Positions 15,584 to 23,500 of a stretch of 45,748 nucleotides of DNA are shown piece by piece. A model generated the notes under the pieces. The model saw only the letters and a list, made by a program, of their open reading frames with translations, did no database searches and was not told the DNA's origin. Source of the stretch: a virus. The translations under genes and the position numbers were made by a program. The stretch's first letter is position 1. Every line of letters starts with the position of its first letter. The stretch is taken from IMG/VR virus record IMGVR_UViG_3300037493_003728, positions 1-45,748 of that record. The stretch is one strand, 5' to 3'.

Positions 15584-16137
15584 AATCAACAGGAATTTTC
15601 ACTCTCAAGCAAGCGATGACGGAACATCAGACATCGCCAAGACTGGCAAAGGCGCTAGGGGTTATTCTGCCAGCGAACAAGCACGTCAACGACTTCGGCT
15701 GCGGTCGGGGCGAGTACATCAGACACCTCCATTCACTCGGATTCAAAGTGACCGGATATGAAGGTACGGAGGACATGGCCGAACTGGTCGGGACTGACCT
15801 AGTAAAACAGGCCGACATCACTCAGCCCATCAAAGCCAAGGCCGGCTCCGTTATTTGCCTTGAGGTATTGGAGCATATTGAACCCGAATTAGAATTCGCA
15901 GCGATAAACAACCTCGTCTATGCGTGCAATGGGCGGCTCGTTCTGTCATGGGCGGTCGAAGGTCAGGGAGGTTGTGGTCACGTCAACGAGAGGAATGAAG
16001 ACTACGTTATCCTAAGAATTGAGCGGGCGGGATTTGTCCTGAACGTAGAGGTAAGTGAAAAACTGCGAACCGAGGCTGGAAAAGACCTGTGGTGGTTCAG
16101 GAAGAGTATTTATGTATTTGACAAAGTGACACAATGA
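15580..16137 (+). CDS. Class I SAM-dependent methyltransferase
   Basis: A 185-aa protein with the class I methyltransferase core: motif I VNDFGCGRGEYIRHL, the acidic strand VTGYEGTED, and motif IV-like GSVICLEVLEHIEPE. Length is short but the Rossmann core is complete. Placement among glycosyltransferases suggests methylation of a sugar or glycan rather than DNA; this is inference. It overlaps both neighbours by 4 nt. Confidence 0.8.
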   Translation: MKSTGIFTLKQAMTEHQTSPRLAKALGVILPANKHVNDFGCGRGEYIRHLHSLGFKVTGYEGTEDMAELVGTDLVKQADITQPIKAKAGSVICLEVLEHIEPELEFAAINNLVYACNGRLVLSWAVEGQGGCGHVNERNEDYVILRIERAGFVLNVEVSEKLRTEAGKDLWWFRKSIYVFDKVTQ

Positions 16138-16823
16138 AAACCTACACCCGATTCAATAATCAAGCCCTGTTCGACAAGGCTCAATCACTATGCCCGTTCC
16201 CGATAATCAAAGGTGAGGGCTTCAATCACTGGACTGACGCTGCCCGATACTTGGAATGGCTCATCATGCAAGGTGACGAGTATGCCATGAACATCGACCA
16301 GGACTGCTTCATCACAGACGAGGCGGTACTTGCCGACCTTATCCGAGATTTCAAAGTTGGCGGCTACACTCACGCTGGCATCTCGGATGGGGGCTGCTTA
16401 TCTGGCAGGAACAACATAAGCTGGGCGGTTATGAACCCGTTCTTTAATCTGTTTGCCGCAGGGAGGATTCGAGATAAGCGCAACGTCACCGACTTCAATC
16501 CAACGTGGGAAAACATAAGAGAGTTCGGGTTTATGCCCAAGTGGAATCAGAAGGCGTCTGGAAAGTCCCGCAAACCGCACTTCATCCCCGACTATGAGCG
16601 ATCAATGTGGGAGCCGTTCAATGGATTCTTCAATTGGCTTTTTGAATACGGTCAACCGATGTGGCTACATGGCGATCTGCACGAGGATGGGGTTTCGACC
16701 ATCATCAAATACCAAGGCAAGCCGTTCGCGCTCCATACGTGGTATTCCAGAGAGTATGGGAAGGACACGTATCACCATGACCGGATTGACGACAGATTTG
16801 AAGAGGCTAAACGACACGGTTGA
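16134..16823 (+). CDS. Glycosyltransferase-like protein (GT-A type)
   Basis: A 229-aa protein with YAMNIDQDCFI, a DxD motif at about residues 56-58, followed by a region that reads like a nucleotide-sugar transferase (DGGCLSGRNNISWAVMNPFFNLF). It is translationally coupled to the methyltransferase by ATGA. It closes the plus-strand sugar cluster; the terminase gene converges from the other side 100 nt later. No terminator is obvious in between. Confidence 0.6.
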   Translation: MKTYTRFNNQALFDKAQSLCPFPIIKGEGFNHWTDAARYLEWLIMQGDEYAMNIDQDCFITDEAVLADLIRDFKVGGYTHAGISDGGCLSGRNNISWAVMNPFFNLFAAGRIRDKRNVTDFNPTWENIREFGFMPKWNQKASGKSRKPHFIPDYERSMWEPFNGFFNWLFEYGQPMWLHGDLHEDGVSTIIKYQGKPFALHTWYSREYGKDTYHHDRIDDRFEEAKRHG

Positions 16824-16923
16824 TTGTATGGCAAGCTCAATTTGGTGCAACAGTAGAGGTTTTAACATAACCACCTTCACCGACCTGTTGACACTAATCC
16901 GCTTTCTGTCGCCTCCGTGAATC

Positions 16924-18792
16924 TTACCTCCCTCCCCAGAAATCACTCTTCGGGGCCACCTTCTTCTTCGGTGGCGTAACTGGCTCAGAGTGGCCGTCCT
17001 TGACGATCCGATACCGACCGACCATTACGTCCCAATGCTTCGGAGTAAATCGGTCAATCCCTAAGACGTGAGCCGCTGCACGATTATACACGCGCAAATC
17101 CAGCGGCTCATTCCGGTTGTAGATCTTCTCCCATTCATACTTGGGATAACCTTTATGAACCTTCATTGTCAGAACCTCGGCCGTGATCCCCTTGAAATAC
17201 TCGACCTGATAGTTCGGGAAGTGACAATACCCTGACGGCACTGTTCCGTCCTCGTTTCGGATGAGGCGCAGATCAGAATACAAGGCACTCTTCAGCATCG
17301 ATACTCCGACATTCCAGACCTTTGTTTTTCCCATCGCCTTGCCTCCGAGAGTAAAGTCAACACTACTCGGACTGCTGACGATCGTTTTTTGCTGATCCCG
17401 ACCACGAACCGGTATCACTTGGGTCGCGCTGAACTTTCGGCAAAAGTTATAGACGTGCTGCGAATTGTAGTTTGAATCCACTGCCATCATCATCATGGGC
17501 AGCTCCACTCCATCGGGGCGCATCCACGTCTCCTTGACGACCTCGGCCAGTTTATCCCAAACCTCGGTTTTGGTGGTGTCCCCATCCAGAACCCGATAGT
17601 CAAGCGACCACGTTACCTTGCTCCTTGTCCATCCGCAGACCTCCAGTTCTATCCTGTCCTGCTGAACGTCAACTCCGACCGTGATCATCTCAACCTGTAC
17701 GGGCGGTTGGTTCCTGTCGTAGTCTTCCCTACGCTCAAACAGCCTTTCCCATTCGGGCGCGTCACCCCTATCTTCCCACGGCTCACCCAGAACGGTATTC
17801 ACAAAGGTTCGGAATAGGATCGGATCATCTTTCTCAGACAGGAACTTCTCAGCTATCTTCGCCCAACTCATCCAACCCAAAGGGGAGTAGAGCGAATTGA
17901 TACGGTATCCTGCCTTCAGTTCGTTTGACAGGTGCGGATATTTCGCTTTCCATATACCCGCTTCGAGCATCTTTGTCTTATGCTTTTCATGGATCAGGCA
18001 AGCGCAATGCTCACACATGTACTGAGCGGTTTCGGGCTTGCCCTTATCCCATTTCAGATTCTCGAATTTCAAAGTCTGAAACTCATCACAATGAGGGCAT
18101 GGAACGTGGTATTCCCGCTCATCCGTCCCCTCCATGGCAAAGGCTATCGCGCTACGTCCGGCCACGGTCGGGGTGCTCAACTTGAAGATCTTCTTGTTCT
18201 TGGAATACGTGGTCGTCCTTGCCTCGGCCAGCTTGATCGGTGATCCTTCATTCTCAAGGTTCAATGGGTATGCATCAACCTCATCGAGTATCAGAACCCG
18301 CATCGGCTGAGATCGCAGTCCAGCGGCTGAGTTTGCTCCAGTAAGATTGAGCGACCCTCCTGGAAAGAACTTCTCGATCTGAGTCGAGCTTCCTTCTCTC
18401 CGATTCATCTCGGAAACCTTCGACTTCAATGACGGACAGTCGCTGATCATTGGCGCCAATCGCTTCTTCGAGATGGTCTTTGCCATGTCAACCGTTGGCA
18501 TCACGTAAAGGATCGGACAGGCTTCTAGGTCGATGTAAGCGCCCACGACATTCAATGCCGTCTCCGTCCCAGCTATCTGAACCCCTTTCATGAATACGAC
18601 CTCCTGACACGGATCGGACGGGGACAGCTTTCGAAAGATCTCACGCATGTACGGAACCCTACTGGTACGCCACGGCCCAGGCTCTGCCGAACTGACGGAA
18701 GACAGCATTCGGAATCGGTCAGCCCATTCGTCAACGGTCAGGTTAGGAGTGGGGCGCAATCCTTCGAGGAATCCTTGAATGAGTAGCGTCAT
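16924..18792 (-). CDS. Terminase large subunit, lambda GpA-like
   Basis: A 622-aa protein of the GpA family (lambda A is 641 aa). N-terminal LTVDEWADRFRML; ATPase motor with a Walker A-like KGVQIAGTE at about 69-77 and LILDEVDAYP as Walker B at about 167-175; a zinc-binding CPHC...CEHC pair; C-terminal nuclease with EMITVGVDVQQDRIELEVCGW. It cuts and pumps DNA into the procapsid with the small subunit at 1-458. It lies alone on the minus strand, away from the plus-strand portal and capsid genes, which is unusual for a lambda-type head module. Confidence 0.94.
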   Translation of the reverse strand: MTLLIQGFLEGLRPTPNLTVDEWADRFRMLSSVSSAEPGPWRTSRVPYMREIFRKLSPSDPCQEVVFMKGVQIAGTETALNVVGAYIDLEACPILYVMPTVDMAKTISKKRLAPMISDCPSLKSKVSEMNRREGSSTQIEKFFPGGSLNLTGANSAAGLRSQPMRVLILDEVDAYPLNLENEGSPIKLAEARTTTYSKNKKIFKLSTPTVAGRSAIAFAMEGTDEREYHVPCPHCDEFQTLKFENLKWDKGKPETAQYMCEHCACLIHEKHKTKMLEAGIWKAKYPHLSNELKAGYRINSLYSPLGWMSWAKIAEKFLSEKDDPILFRTFVNTVLGEPWEDRGDAPEWERLFERREDYDRNQPPVQVEMITVGVDVQQDRIELEVCGWTRSKVTWSLDYRVLDGDTTKTEVWDKLAEVVKETWMRPDGVELPMMMMAVDSNYNSQHVYNFCRKFSATQVIPVRGRDQQKTIVSSPSSVDFTLGGKAMGKTKVWNVGVSMLKSALYSDLRLIRNEDGTVPSGYCHFPNYQVEYFKGITAEVLTMKVHKGYPKYEWEKIYNRNEPLDLRVYNRAAAHVLGIDRFTPKHWDVMVGRYRIVKDGHSEPVTPPKKKVAPKSDFWGGR

Positions 18793-18851
18793 TTGGAAAT
18801 AGCTATATCCATGCTGAAAGTATTGATTTTACTGGTGTTTCAGAAGACTGC

Positions 18852-18874
18852 TTACATATACATGTTATGTGTAA
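18852..18874. repeat. Left boundary palindrome of the cassette-like insert
   Basis: A hairpin with arms TTACATATA and TATGTGTAA (one G-T pair) lies just beyond the 3' end of the gp88-like gene. On the minus strand it carries ACACATAAC, the outer-box word of the two attC-like elements at 19609 and 20847. It may be a truncated attC site or simply a terminator-like stem. Confidence 0.35.
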
Positions 18875-18880
18875 TTGCTA

Positions 18881-19549
18881 TCATTCCGTTTCAAATAAAG
18901 TTCCGTTAGAAAAACTTTTATTAAAATCTGCCACCGCACTTTTTTTAGATACTTTCATATTGTCTAACAAAGCAAAATTTATATTTGGTTTCCTTGCCCA
19001 ATCATCGTTATTGTCAATAGGGCGTTCTTTTGGTACTAATATTTGGCTTTTATAAACAATAACATTTTTTAGATTATGCTTTTCAATTAGTTCGTCTTGC
19101 CTACCTCCATAACTTGCAGTCAATATTAAGTTCTCTGGTATATCATTCATTCTATTTACCCAATATTGTAGCGATTTTGTATAAGCCCACATTTCAATAT
19201 TAGGATTGTCTTTTGCAAGTTGCACCCACATATCAAAATATTTTTGGTTAAAAAAGTCTCCGCTCATGTGTATTCTTATTGCGTTACAGTCTTTTGGTAT
19301 TGTAGGTACGCCACCATTTTTAACCAAGTCAAAATTTTTCCACCTATGTTCCCTAACAGCAGGGAATCTTTCAGCACTTGCAGCGTAGCACCTATACGCA
19401 CCTTTTTCAACATCGAACTTACCCGATATTCTATCAACTGTTACCTTACATTCTAATGCAAATGGGCAACTACTACCAGTCGGCAAGTTCCACTCATACA
19501 CTACTCCTGTGTAGTATGTTCTCTTTTTAATAAATTTTCCTTCGCTCAT
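18881..19549 (-). CDS. Gene product 88 (gp88)-like protein
   Basis: A 222-aa AT-rich gene. Cys-rich start (GSSCPFALECK, then YRCYAAS), a basic middle with AIRIHMSGDFFNQKYFDMWVQLAKDNPNIEMWAYTKS, and a C-terminal LILTASYGG; this pattern matches the phage gene product 88 family. Function is unknown. Base use (poly-A/T runs, Lys/Asn codons) is unlike the phage genes on both sides. It stands as the second gene of the attC-like-flanked insert. Confidence 0.65.
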   Translation of the reverse strand: MSEGKFIKKRTYYTGVVYEWNLPTGSSCPFALECKVTVDRISGKFDVEKGAYRCYAASAERFPAVREHRWKNFDLVKNGGVPTIPKDCNAIRIHMSGDFFNQKYFDMWVQLAKDNPNIEMWAYTKSLQYWVNRMNDIPENLILTASYGGRQDELIEKHNLKNVIVYKSQILVPKERPIDNNDDWARKPNINFALLDNMKVSKKSAVADFNKSFSNGTLFETE

Positions 19550-19608
19550 TTTAATAAAGTTTTTAATTCGTTTTCAATTTAAGTTCACTACTAAATAACC
19601 GCAACTAC

Positions 19609-19701
19609 ACATAACACGGGTTTGGCAAAAGTGGGCAGAAACATTCTGCTAAAATTGAGCATCCTACAAGCCCACCTTCGCCAAGCCGAGAACCGTTAGG
19701 T
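19609..19701 (-). repeat. attC-like imperfect palindrome after the C5 methyltransferase
   Basis: On the minus strand, the 93-bp element begins ACCTAAC (19701-19695), a perfect RYYYAAC R'' box, and ends GTTATGT (19615-19609), 6/7 of GTTRRRY. The inner arms pair: TTTGGC and GTGGGC on one side with GCCAA and GCCCAC on the other. Size, box order and position after a gene stop match integron attC sites. The alternative is an unrelated Bacteroidota intergenic palindrome. Confidence 0.5.
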
Positions 19702-19755
19702 GCAAGTTTTAAAAAAAGAAAAAGCCAACGCACTCTTTCAGTTTTTTCAAAACTG

Positions 19756-20796
19756 TTAAAGGTTTGATAACCATTGTTTATGTATTTCATTAGCAATTTT
19801 AGCAGTCATTAATGGAGGCACACTCATTCCAATTAAATAACCTTCCTTTAGTTTTCCGAAATCATAATCTTGTGGATATGTTCCTATTTTACATAAATCA
19901 GATTTGCTCATCCACTTCGGACACCAATTAGGCATTGGGCTTGCCTTTGATTTATAACCAGCGATAACAGTAGGATGCACTTCATCTATATCAACCATAA
20001 CCGATTGTTGATATTTTTTATGTTCTCCGTTTTTCATTCTTGTCCAATCCTGTATGGCAAATCCTTTTAAATCATCTCCAAGTTCAACATTTATTTTTCT
20101 TAATGTTAGTCGCTCTTCATTAAAATCTAAATCTAACTTAGGTGCTACTTGAAACATATCAACTTGTTCCATAAACTTATTTGCTAAGTCGTTTCTGATT
20201 GCTATAAAAAACACCCTTCTTCTTCGTTGTGGAACTCCCATAGCAGAGGCGTCAAGCAAATAAGGTTCAATTCTTAATTGGTATCCTGCGTTTTGAAAAT
20301 CTATATAAATCTTTTTAACATAATCTTTTGCTGCTCCCATCATAAGTCCAGATACATTTTCAGCTACCACTACTTTTGGTTGTAGTTTTTTTGCTAATTC
20401 AATAAAGTCAAAAAACAAAGTATCTAAAACTTGCTTTGCCTGTCCTTCTCTAAATACTTTTTCTTCTCCCCATCCATCCTCTCTGCTTCCTGCTATTGAA
20501 AAGCTACTGCAAGGCGGTGAACCATCCAAAATATCTAAATTGTATAATTCATCAGGTAAATCAGTTCTTGATTTAAAGGTCTGTATTGGCTCTAAATAAG
20601 CATATTTTGGGTTATGGTTAACTTTATATGCTTCAATCATTTTAGGGTCAATTTCATTGCATCCTAAAACGTCAAACCCCGCCAACTTGTATCCCATAGT
20701 TGAACCGCCACCACAGGCAAAGCAACTAAACACTTTGCCCTTATCCTTTGTAAAGGTTGCATCTTTTAATGTCCAATTATAATTCAATTTATCCAT
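19756..20796 (-). CDS. DNA (cytosine-5) methyltransferase
   Basis: ATG 20796 (a GTG lies 21 nt upstream) gives 346 aa. C5 motifs in order: I (VFSCFACGGGSTMGYKLAG), IV with the catalytic Cys (DGSPPCSSFS), VI (VVAENVSGLM), VIII (VPQRRRRVFFIA) and X (GYLIGMSVPPLMTAKIA). A target-recognition stretch lies between VIII and IX. It methylates cytosine at a sequence not predictable here; as there is no partner endonuclease it is an orphan. AT-rich codon use differs from the phage core. It is flanked by attC-like elements at 19609 and 20847. Confidence 0.93.
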   Translation of the reverse strand: MDKLNYNWTLKDATFTKDKGKVFSCFACGGGSTMGYKLAGFDVLGCNEIDPKMIEAYKVNHNPKYAYLEPIQTFKSRTDLPDELYNLDILDGSPPCSSFSIAGSREDGWGEEKVFREGQAKQVLDTLFFDFIELAKKLQPKVVVAENVSGLMMGAAKDYVKKIYIDFQNAGYQLRIEPYLLDASAMGVPQRRRRVFFIAIRNDLANKFMEQVDMFQVAPKLDLDFNEERLTLRKINVELGDDLKGFAIQDWTRMKNGEHKKYQQSVMVDIDEVHPTVIAGYKSKASPMPNWCPKWMSKSDLCKIGTYPQDYDFGKLKEGYLIGMSVPPLMTAKIANEIHKQWLSNL

Positions 20797-20846
20797 AATT
20801 TTAAGAAGCCCTCGCACCCCTCCTTTTTTTCTTTTTTAAACCAGAC

Positions 20847-20919
20847 ACATAACAGCACCTTAGCGCAATTCCCTTCCCACAAGCCAACGCAAACTGCGCC
20901 AAGCTGCAAACCGTTATTC
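20847..20919 (-). repeat. attC-like imperfect palindrome before the C5 methyltransferase
   Basis: On the minus strand the 73-bp element starts GAATAAC (a weak R'' box) and ends GTTATGT at 20853-20847, identical to the end of the element at 19609. Inner arms CTTAGCGCA and TGCGCCAAG pair with one wobble. The stop codon of the 52-aa lipoprotein gene lies inside the first box, as is common for cassette genes. Confidence 0.45.
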
Positions 20920-21072
20920 CAATCTTGTTTCATCTTTATTGATCTGCGATACCGTCACCCTCACCAAACTCAACTGACACACCTCGACCCGTTCGTGCTT
21001 GATCGCAGGTTCGTTCTGAATGATCGGGGCAAGTATGCACGCTAGAAGGTAGAAGTGGATAAGGTATTTCAT
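20914..21072 (-). CDS. Small lipoprotein, 52 aa
   Basis: ATG 21072 overlaps the stop of the GT7-like gene (ATGA), so it is probably translationally coupled. N-terminus MKYLIHFYLLACILAP has a short signal with the lipobox LLAC. The mature part is about 40 residues (NEPAIKHERVEVCQLSL) with no recognised family. Its TAA lies in the outer box of the attC-like element at 20847-20919. It is too short to be well supported except by the overlap and lipobox; it could act as a small exported protein at the envelope. Confidence 0.5.
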   Translation of the reverse strand: MKYLIHFYLLACILAPIIQNEPAIKHERVEVCQLSLVRVTVSQINKDETRLE

Positions 21073-21722
21073 ATCTCAACAACAACTTTTAATCTGCGCC
21101 CGACCGTCCACGCGACAGCAAGATATTCCAGCGTATTCAATCCTTCCTTACTCGTATCGTATCCGCTCGTCATTCGGGCGCAGTTAAGTCGATGCGTCTC
21201 TTGGGCTCCATCCACGGCCAACCCATGTCGGTGCGGAAGCGATTCGAATTTGTTCGGCTTGGAAGGACGGGTCATGGCGAATCCCGCCTTCTCAATCCGG
21301 TTCAGCATGTCATCATCTTCCGCGCCCCAGCCCCAATATTCATTGGAGTAACCGTTCGCGGCCTCGAACGCCTTGCGAGAGAAAGCTGTGACGCCACCGA
21401 AATATCGCTCGTATGGGAGGCCGTATTTGAATTGACTTGCCGCAGTAGCCAAATGAACAGCATTCCCCTCCATGTAGTAAGTGCCTGATCCTCGCATCGG
21501 GATCATATCAACGTCATGTGCGATGATGTGCGTGGCCTGTCTGTCAAAGGCCAGTTTTGCTCCGATGTTCAAGAGTTTGCCACGATTGAACGGCTTGCCT
21601 TGCACTTGCTCTACTACGATGATCTGACTGGGTTTGAATCCGTATGATGCAAGCGCGGGAATGAGTTGAGCTAAGTGTTCCGCTCGGTCGCGGTAGGGGA
21701 TGATTATGAAGGGCTGATCCAT
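21069..21722 (-). CDS. Glycosyltransferase family 7 (beta-1,4-galactosyltransferase)-like
   Basis: A 217-aa protein carrying the full set of GT7 signatures: IIPYRDRAEHL, KPFNRGKLLNIG (FNRAKLLN motif), HDVDMIP (metal-binding DxD), YFGGVTAFSRKAF, NEYWGWGAEDDDM (WGWGGEDDD acceptor/catalytic motif) and an HRH. It is shorter than animal enzymes because the membrane anchor is missing. Expected reaction: transfer of galactose or a related sugar from a UDP-sugar. The start is the ATG 18 nt after a full promoter on the minus strand. Confidence 0.82.
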   Translation of the reverse strand: MDQPFIIIPYRDRAEHLAQLIPALASYGFKPSQIIVVEQVQGKPFNRGKLLNIGAKLAFDRQATHIIAHDVDMIPMRGSGTYYMEGNAVHLATAASQFKYGLPYERYFGGVTAFSRKAFEAANGYSNEYWGWGAEDDDMLNRIEKAGFAMTRPSKPNKFESLPHRHGLAVDGAQETHRLNCARMTSGYDTSKEGLNTLEYLAVAWTVGRRLKVVVEI

Positions 21723-21740
21723 CTATCAAATTTCTTTCAG

Positions 21741-21769
21741 CAAACATAAGAAACTTTTTTAACTACCAA
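21741..21769 (-). promoter_or_regulatory. Minus-strand promoter for the GT7-like gene
   Basis: On the minus strand: TTG (21769-21767), 18 nt, TATGTTTG (21748-21741). The spacer holds AAAAAAGTTTC as in the promoter at 14275. Confidence 0.65.
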
Positions 21770-21783
21770 ATACTTTAATTTTG
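21755..21783 (+). promoter_or_regulatory. Promoter for gpW-like / head operon
   Basis: TAATTTTG at 21776-21783 with TTT at 21755-21757 (18 nt). The ATG at 21788 comes 4 nt later, so the transcript should be leaderless. It overlaps and diverges from the promoter of the GT7-like gene. Confidence 0.55.
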
Positions 21784-21787
21784 CAGC

Positions 21788-21997
21788 ATGGCATTCACTC
21801 AGACAGATCTCGACACGCTGAACGCGGCAATTGCGACAGGTACGCGATCCGTTAGGTATGGGGACAAACAGGTTGACTACAAGACGCTTGACGAGATGCT
21901 TCGCGCCCGTCAGATAATCATGGCTGAACTTGGACTACTCACGGTGGCCTCAAAGAAATTCTACGCGCGACACAATAAAGGAACTGACACACTATGA
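21788..21997 (+). CDS. Head-tail connector, lambda gpW-like
   Basis: A 69-aa protein (lambda W has 68). Pattern: TQTDLDTLNAAIATGTRSVRYGDKQVDYKTLDEMLRARQIIMAEL, the two-helix and beta-hairpin gpW fold. It plugs the portal after packaging. It overlaps the portal gene by 4 nt as W and B do in lambda. Confidence 0.85.
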   Translation: MAFTQTDLDTLNAAIATGTRSVRYGDKQVDYKTLDEMLRARQIIMAELGLLTVASKKFYARHNKGTDTL

Positions 21998-23487
21998 GGA
22001 ATCTGAACTGGTTAGAACGAGCTATCGGATTCGTGTCTCCGTCCATTGCCCTAAAGAGGCAACAGGCTATACTTCATACCGAACATCTCAGAAGTTACGA
22101 TGCCGCGTCAAGGGGGCGCAGAACTGAATCGTGGAAAGCGACCGGAACATCATCCAACACCGAGATCCTGACCGCTGCCACCACGCTCAGAAACAGAAGT
22201 CGCGACCTTTCCAGAAACAATCCATTCGCTAAAAAAGCGGTTCAGTCCATCTCGAACAACACCATCGGAACGGGTATCCGAGCCAAGGTATCAGCGAATA
22301 GCAAGGGGGCTAAAAAGCGCCTCCACGATGCTTGGATAGGATGGGCTGACAAGACGGCCTGTGACAATGAGGGCAGAAAAACCTACTACGGGATTCAGAA
22401 AATGGTCATGCGTGCCGTCATCGAATCTGGTGACTGCCTCATATTGAAGAGAATCGATAAGGACGCGAAGATCCCACTCAAACTGATCGTGCTTGAGATA
22501 GACCATCTCGACATGAACAAGAATGACGCGAGTGCAGACAAGGACGGTAATTTCAACTTTCTTGGAATACGGTTCAATAAGAAGGGGCAGCGAATCGGTT
22601 ACTGGCTTTTTGATTCTCATCCAGGCGAATACAGGTCATTCACAAACCTGACGTCAAAGCTGGTTCCTGCAAACTCGGTGATACACGTATTCGAACAACT
22701 GCGTCCCGCGCAGCAATTGGGCGTTCCGTTCGGGGTAAGTTCATTCCTTCGAGCGAGGGACATGGACGAGTACAATGACGCACAGGTTATCCGTCAGAAG
22801 ATAGCTGCTTGCTATTCCGTGTTCATCCAGACTGACGCGTCTATTGGAACTGCGGTTGAAAGAGCGGAGATGGAGCGCGTAGAGCCTGGAATTATTCAGC
22901 AGCTTGGAGCGGGAGAAACCGTCAGCTTCGGTCAACCACCTACCGTTGAGAACTTCGCTGAATTCCACCGAACCATCATGCAGGGTATCGGAGCAGGATT
23001 CGGGACAACATACGAGAACATTACTGGTGATTACTCAAACGTCAATTTCTCTTCAGGCAAGATGGGTCACATCGAGCATCATCGGAACGTGGAGGACTGG
23101 CAATGGAATATGATCATCCCTCAATTGAACGACCCTATATGGGAGTGGTTCATTGAGGCTGCTGACCTTGCTGGAGTCTCCACGGCCGGAGCGGGTGCTG
23201 AATGGACACCACCGAGACGCGAGATGATCGATCAGGCCAAAGAGGTCAAGGGTATCTTGGGCGCGGTCAGAATGGGGCTCATGTCAGTTCAGGACGCGAT
23301 CAGAGAGCAAGGATACGACCCAGAGGAGGTTATCGAGGAGATGGCCGAATGGAATAAGATACTCGATGAGAAGGGAATCATTCTCGATTCCGATCCACGT
23401 CAAGGAAAGGGTATGCCACCAGACGGGAGAGGCCGGCCAGCAGATACTGGTGGAAAGATCGGGTCGGGTGTGGATGAAGGGAAATGA
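21994..23487 (+). CDS. Portal protein, lambda gpB-like
   Basis: A 497-aa protein of the lambda portal family (lambda B is 533 aa). Conserved segments: TEILTAATTLRNRSRDLSRNNPFAKKAVQSISNNTIGTGI, VIHVFEQLRPAQQLGVPFGVSSFLRARDMDEYNDAQVIRQKIAACYSVFI and YENITGDYSNVNFSSGKMGHIE. It forms the dodecameric ring at one capsid vertex. The next gene is the protease-capsid fusion, as usual for this head type. Confidence 0.94.
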   Translation: MRNLNWLERAIGFVSPSIALKRQQAILHTEHLRSYDAASRGRRTESWKATGTSSNTEILTAATTLRNRSRDLSRNNPFAKKAVQSISNNTIGTGIRAKVSANSKGAKKRLHDAWIGWADKTACDNEGRKTYYGIQKMVMRAVIESGDCLILKRIDKDAKIPLKLIVLEIDHLDMNKNDASADKDGNFNFLGIRFNKKGQRIGYWLFDSHPGEYRSFTNLTSKLVPANSVIHVFEQLRPAQQLGVPFGVSSFLRARDMDEYNDAQVIRQKIAACYSVFIQTDASIGTAVERAEMERVEPGIIQQLGAGETVSFGQPPTVENFAEFHRTIMQGIGAGFGTTYENITGDYSNVNFSSGKMGHIEHHRNVEDWQWNMIIPQLNDPIWEWFIEAADLAGVSTAGAGAEWTPPRREMIDQAKEVKGILGAVRMGLMSVQDAIREQGYDPEEVIEEMAEWNKILDEKGIILDSDPRQGKGMPPDGRGRPADTGGKIGSGVDEGK

Positions 23488-23488
23488 T

Positions 23489-23496
23489 TAAATTTG
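23489..23496 (+). promoter_or_regulatory. -7 box next to the protease-capsid gene start
   Basis: TAAATTTG, then CAGC, then ATG at 23501; the identical TTTGCAGCATG layout stands before 21788. The -33 position has GTG rather than TTG. Confidence 0.5.
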
Positions 23497-23500
23497 CAGC

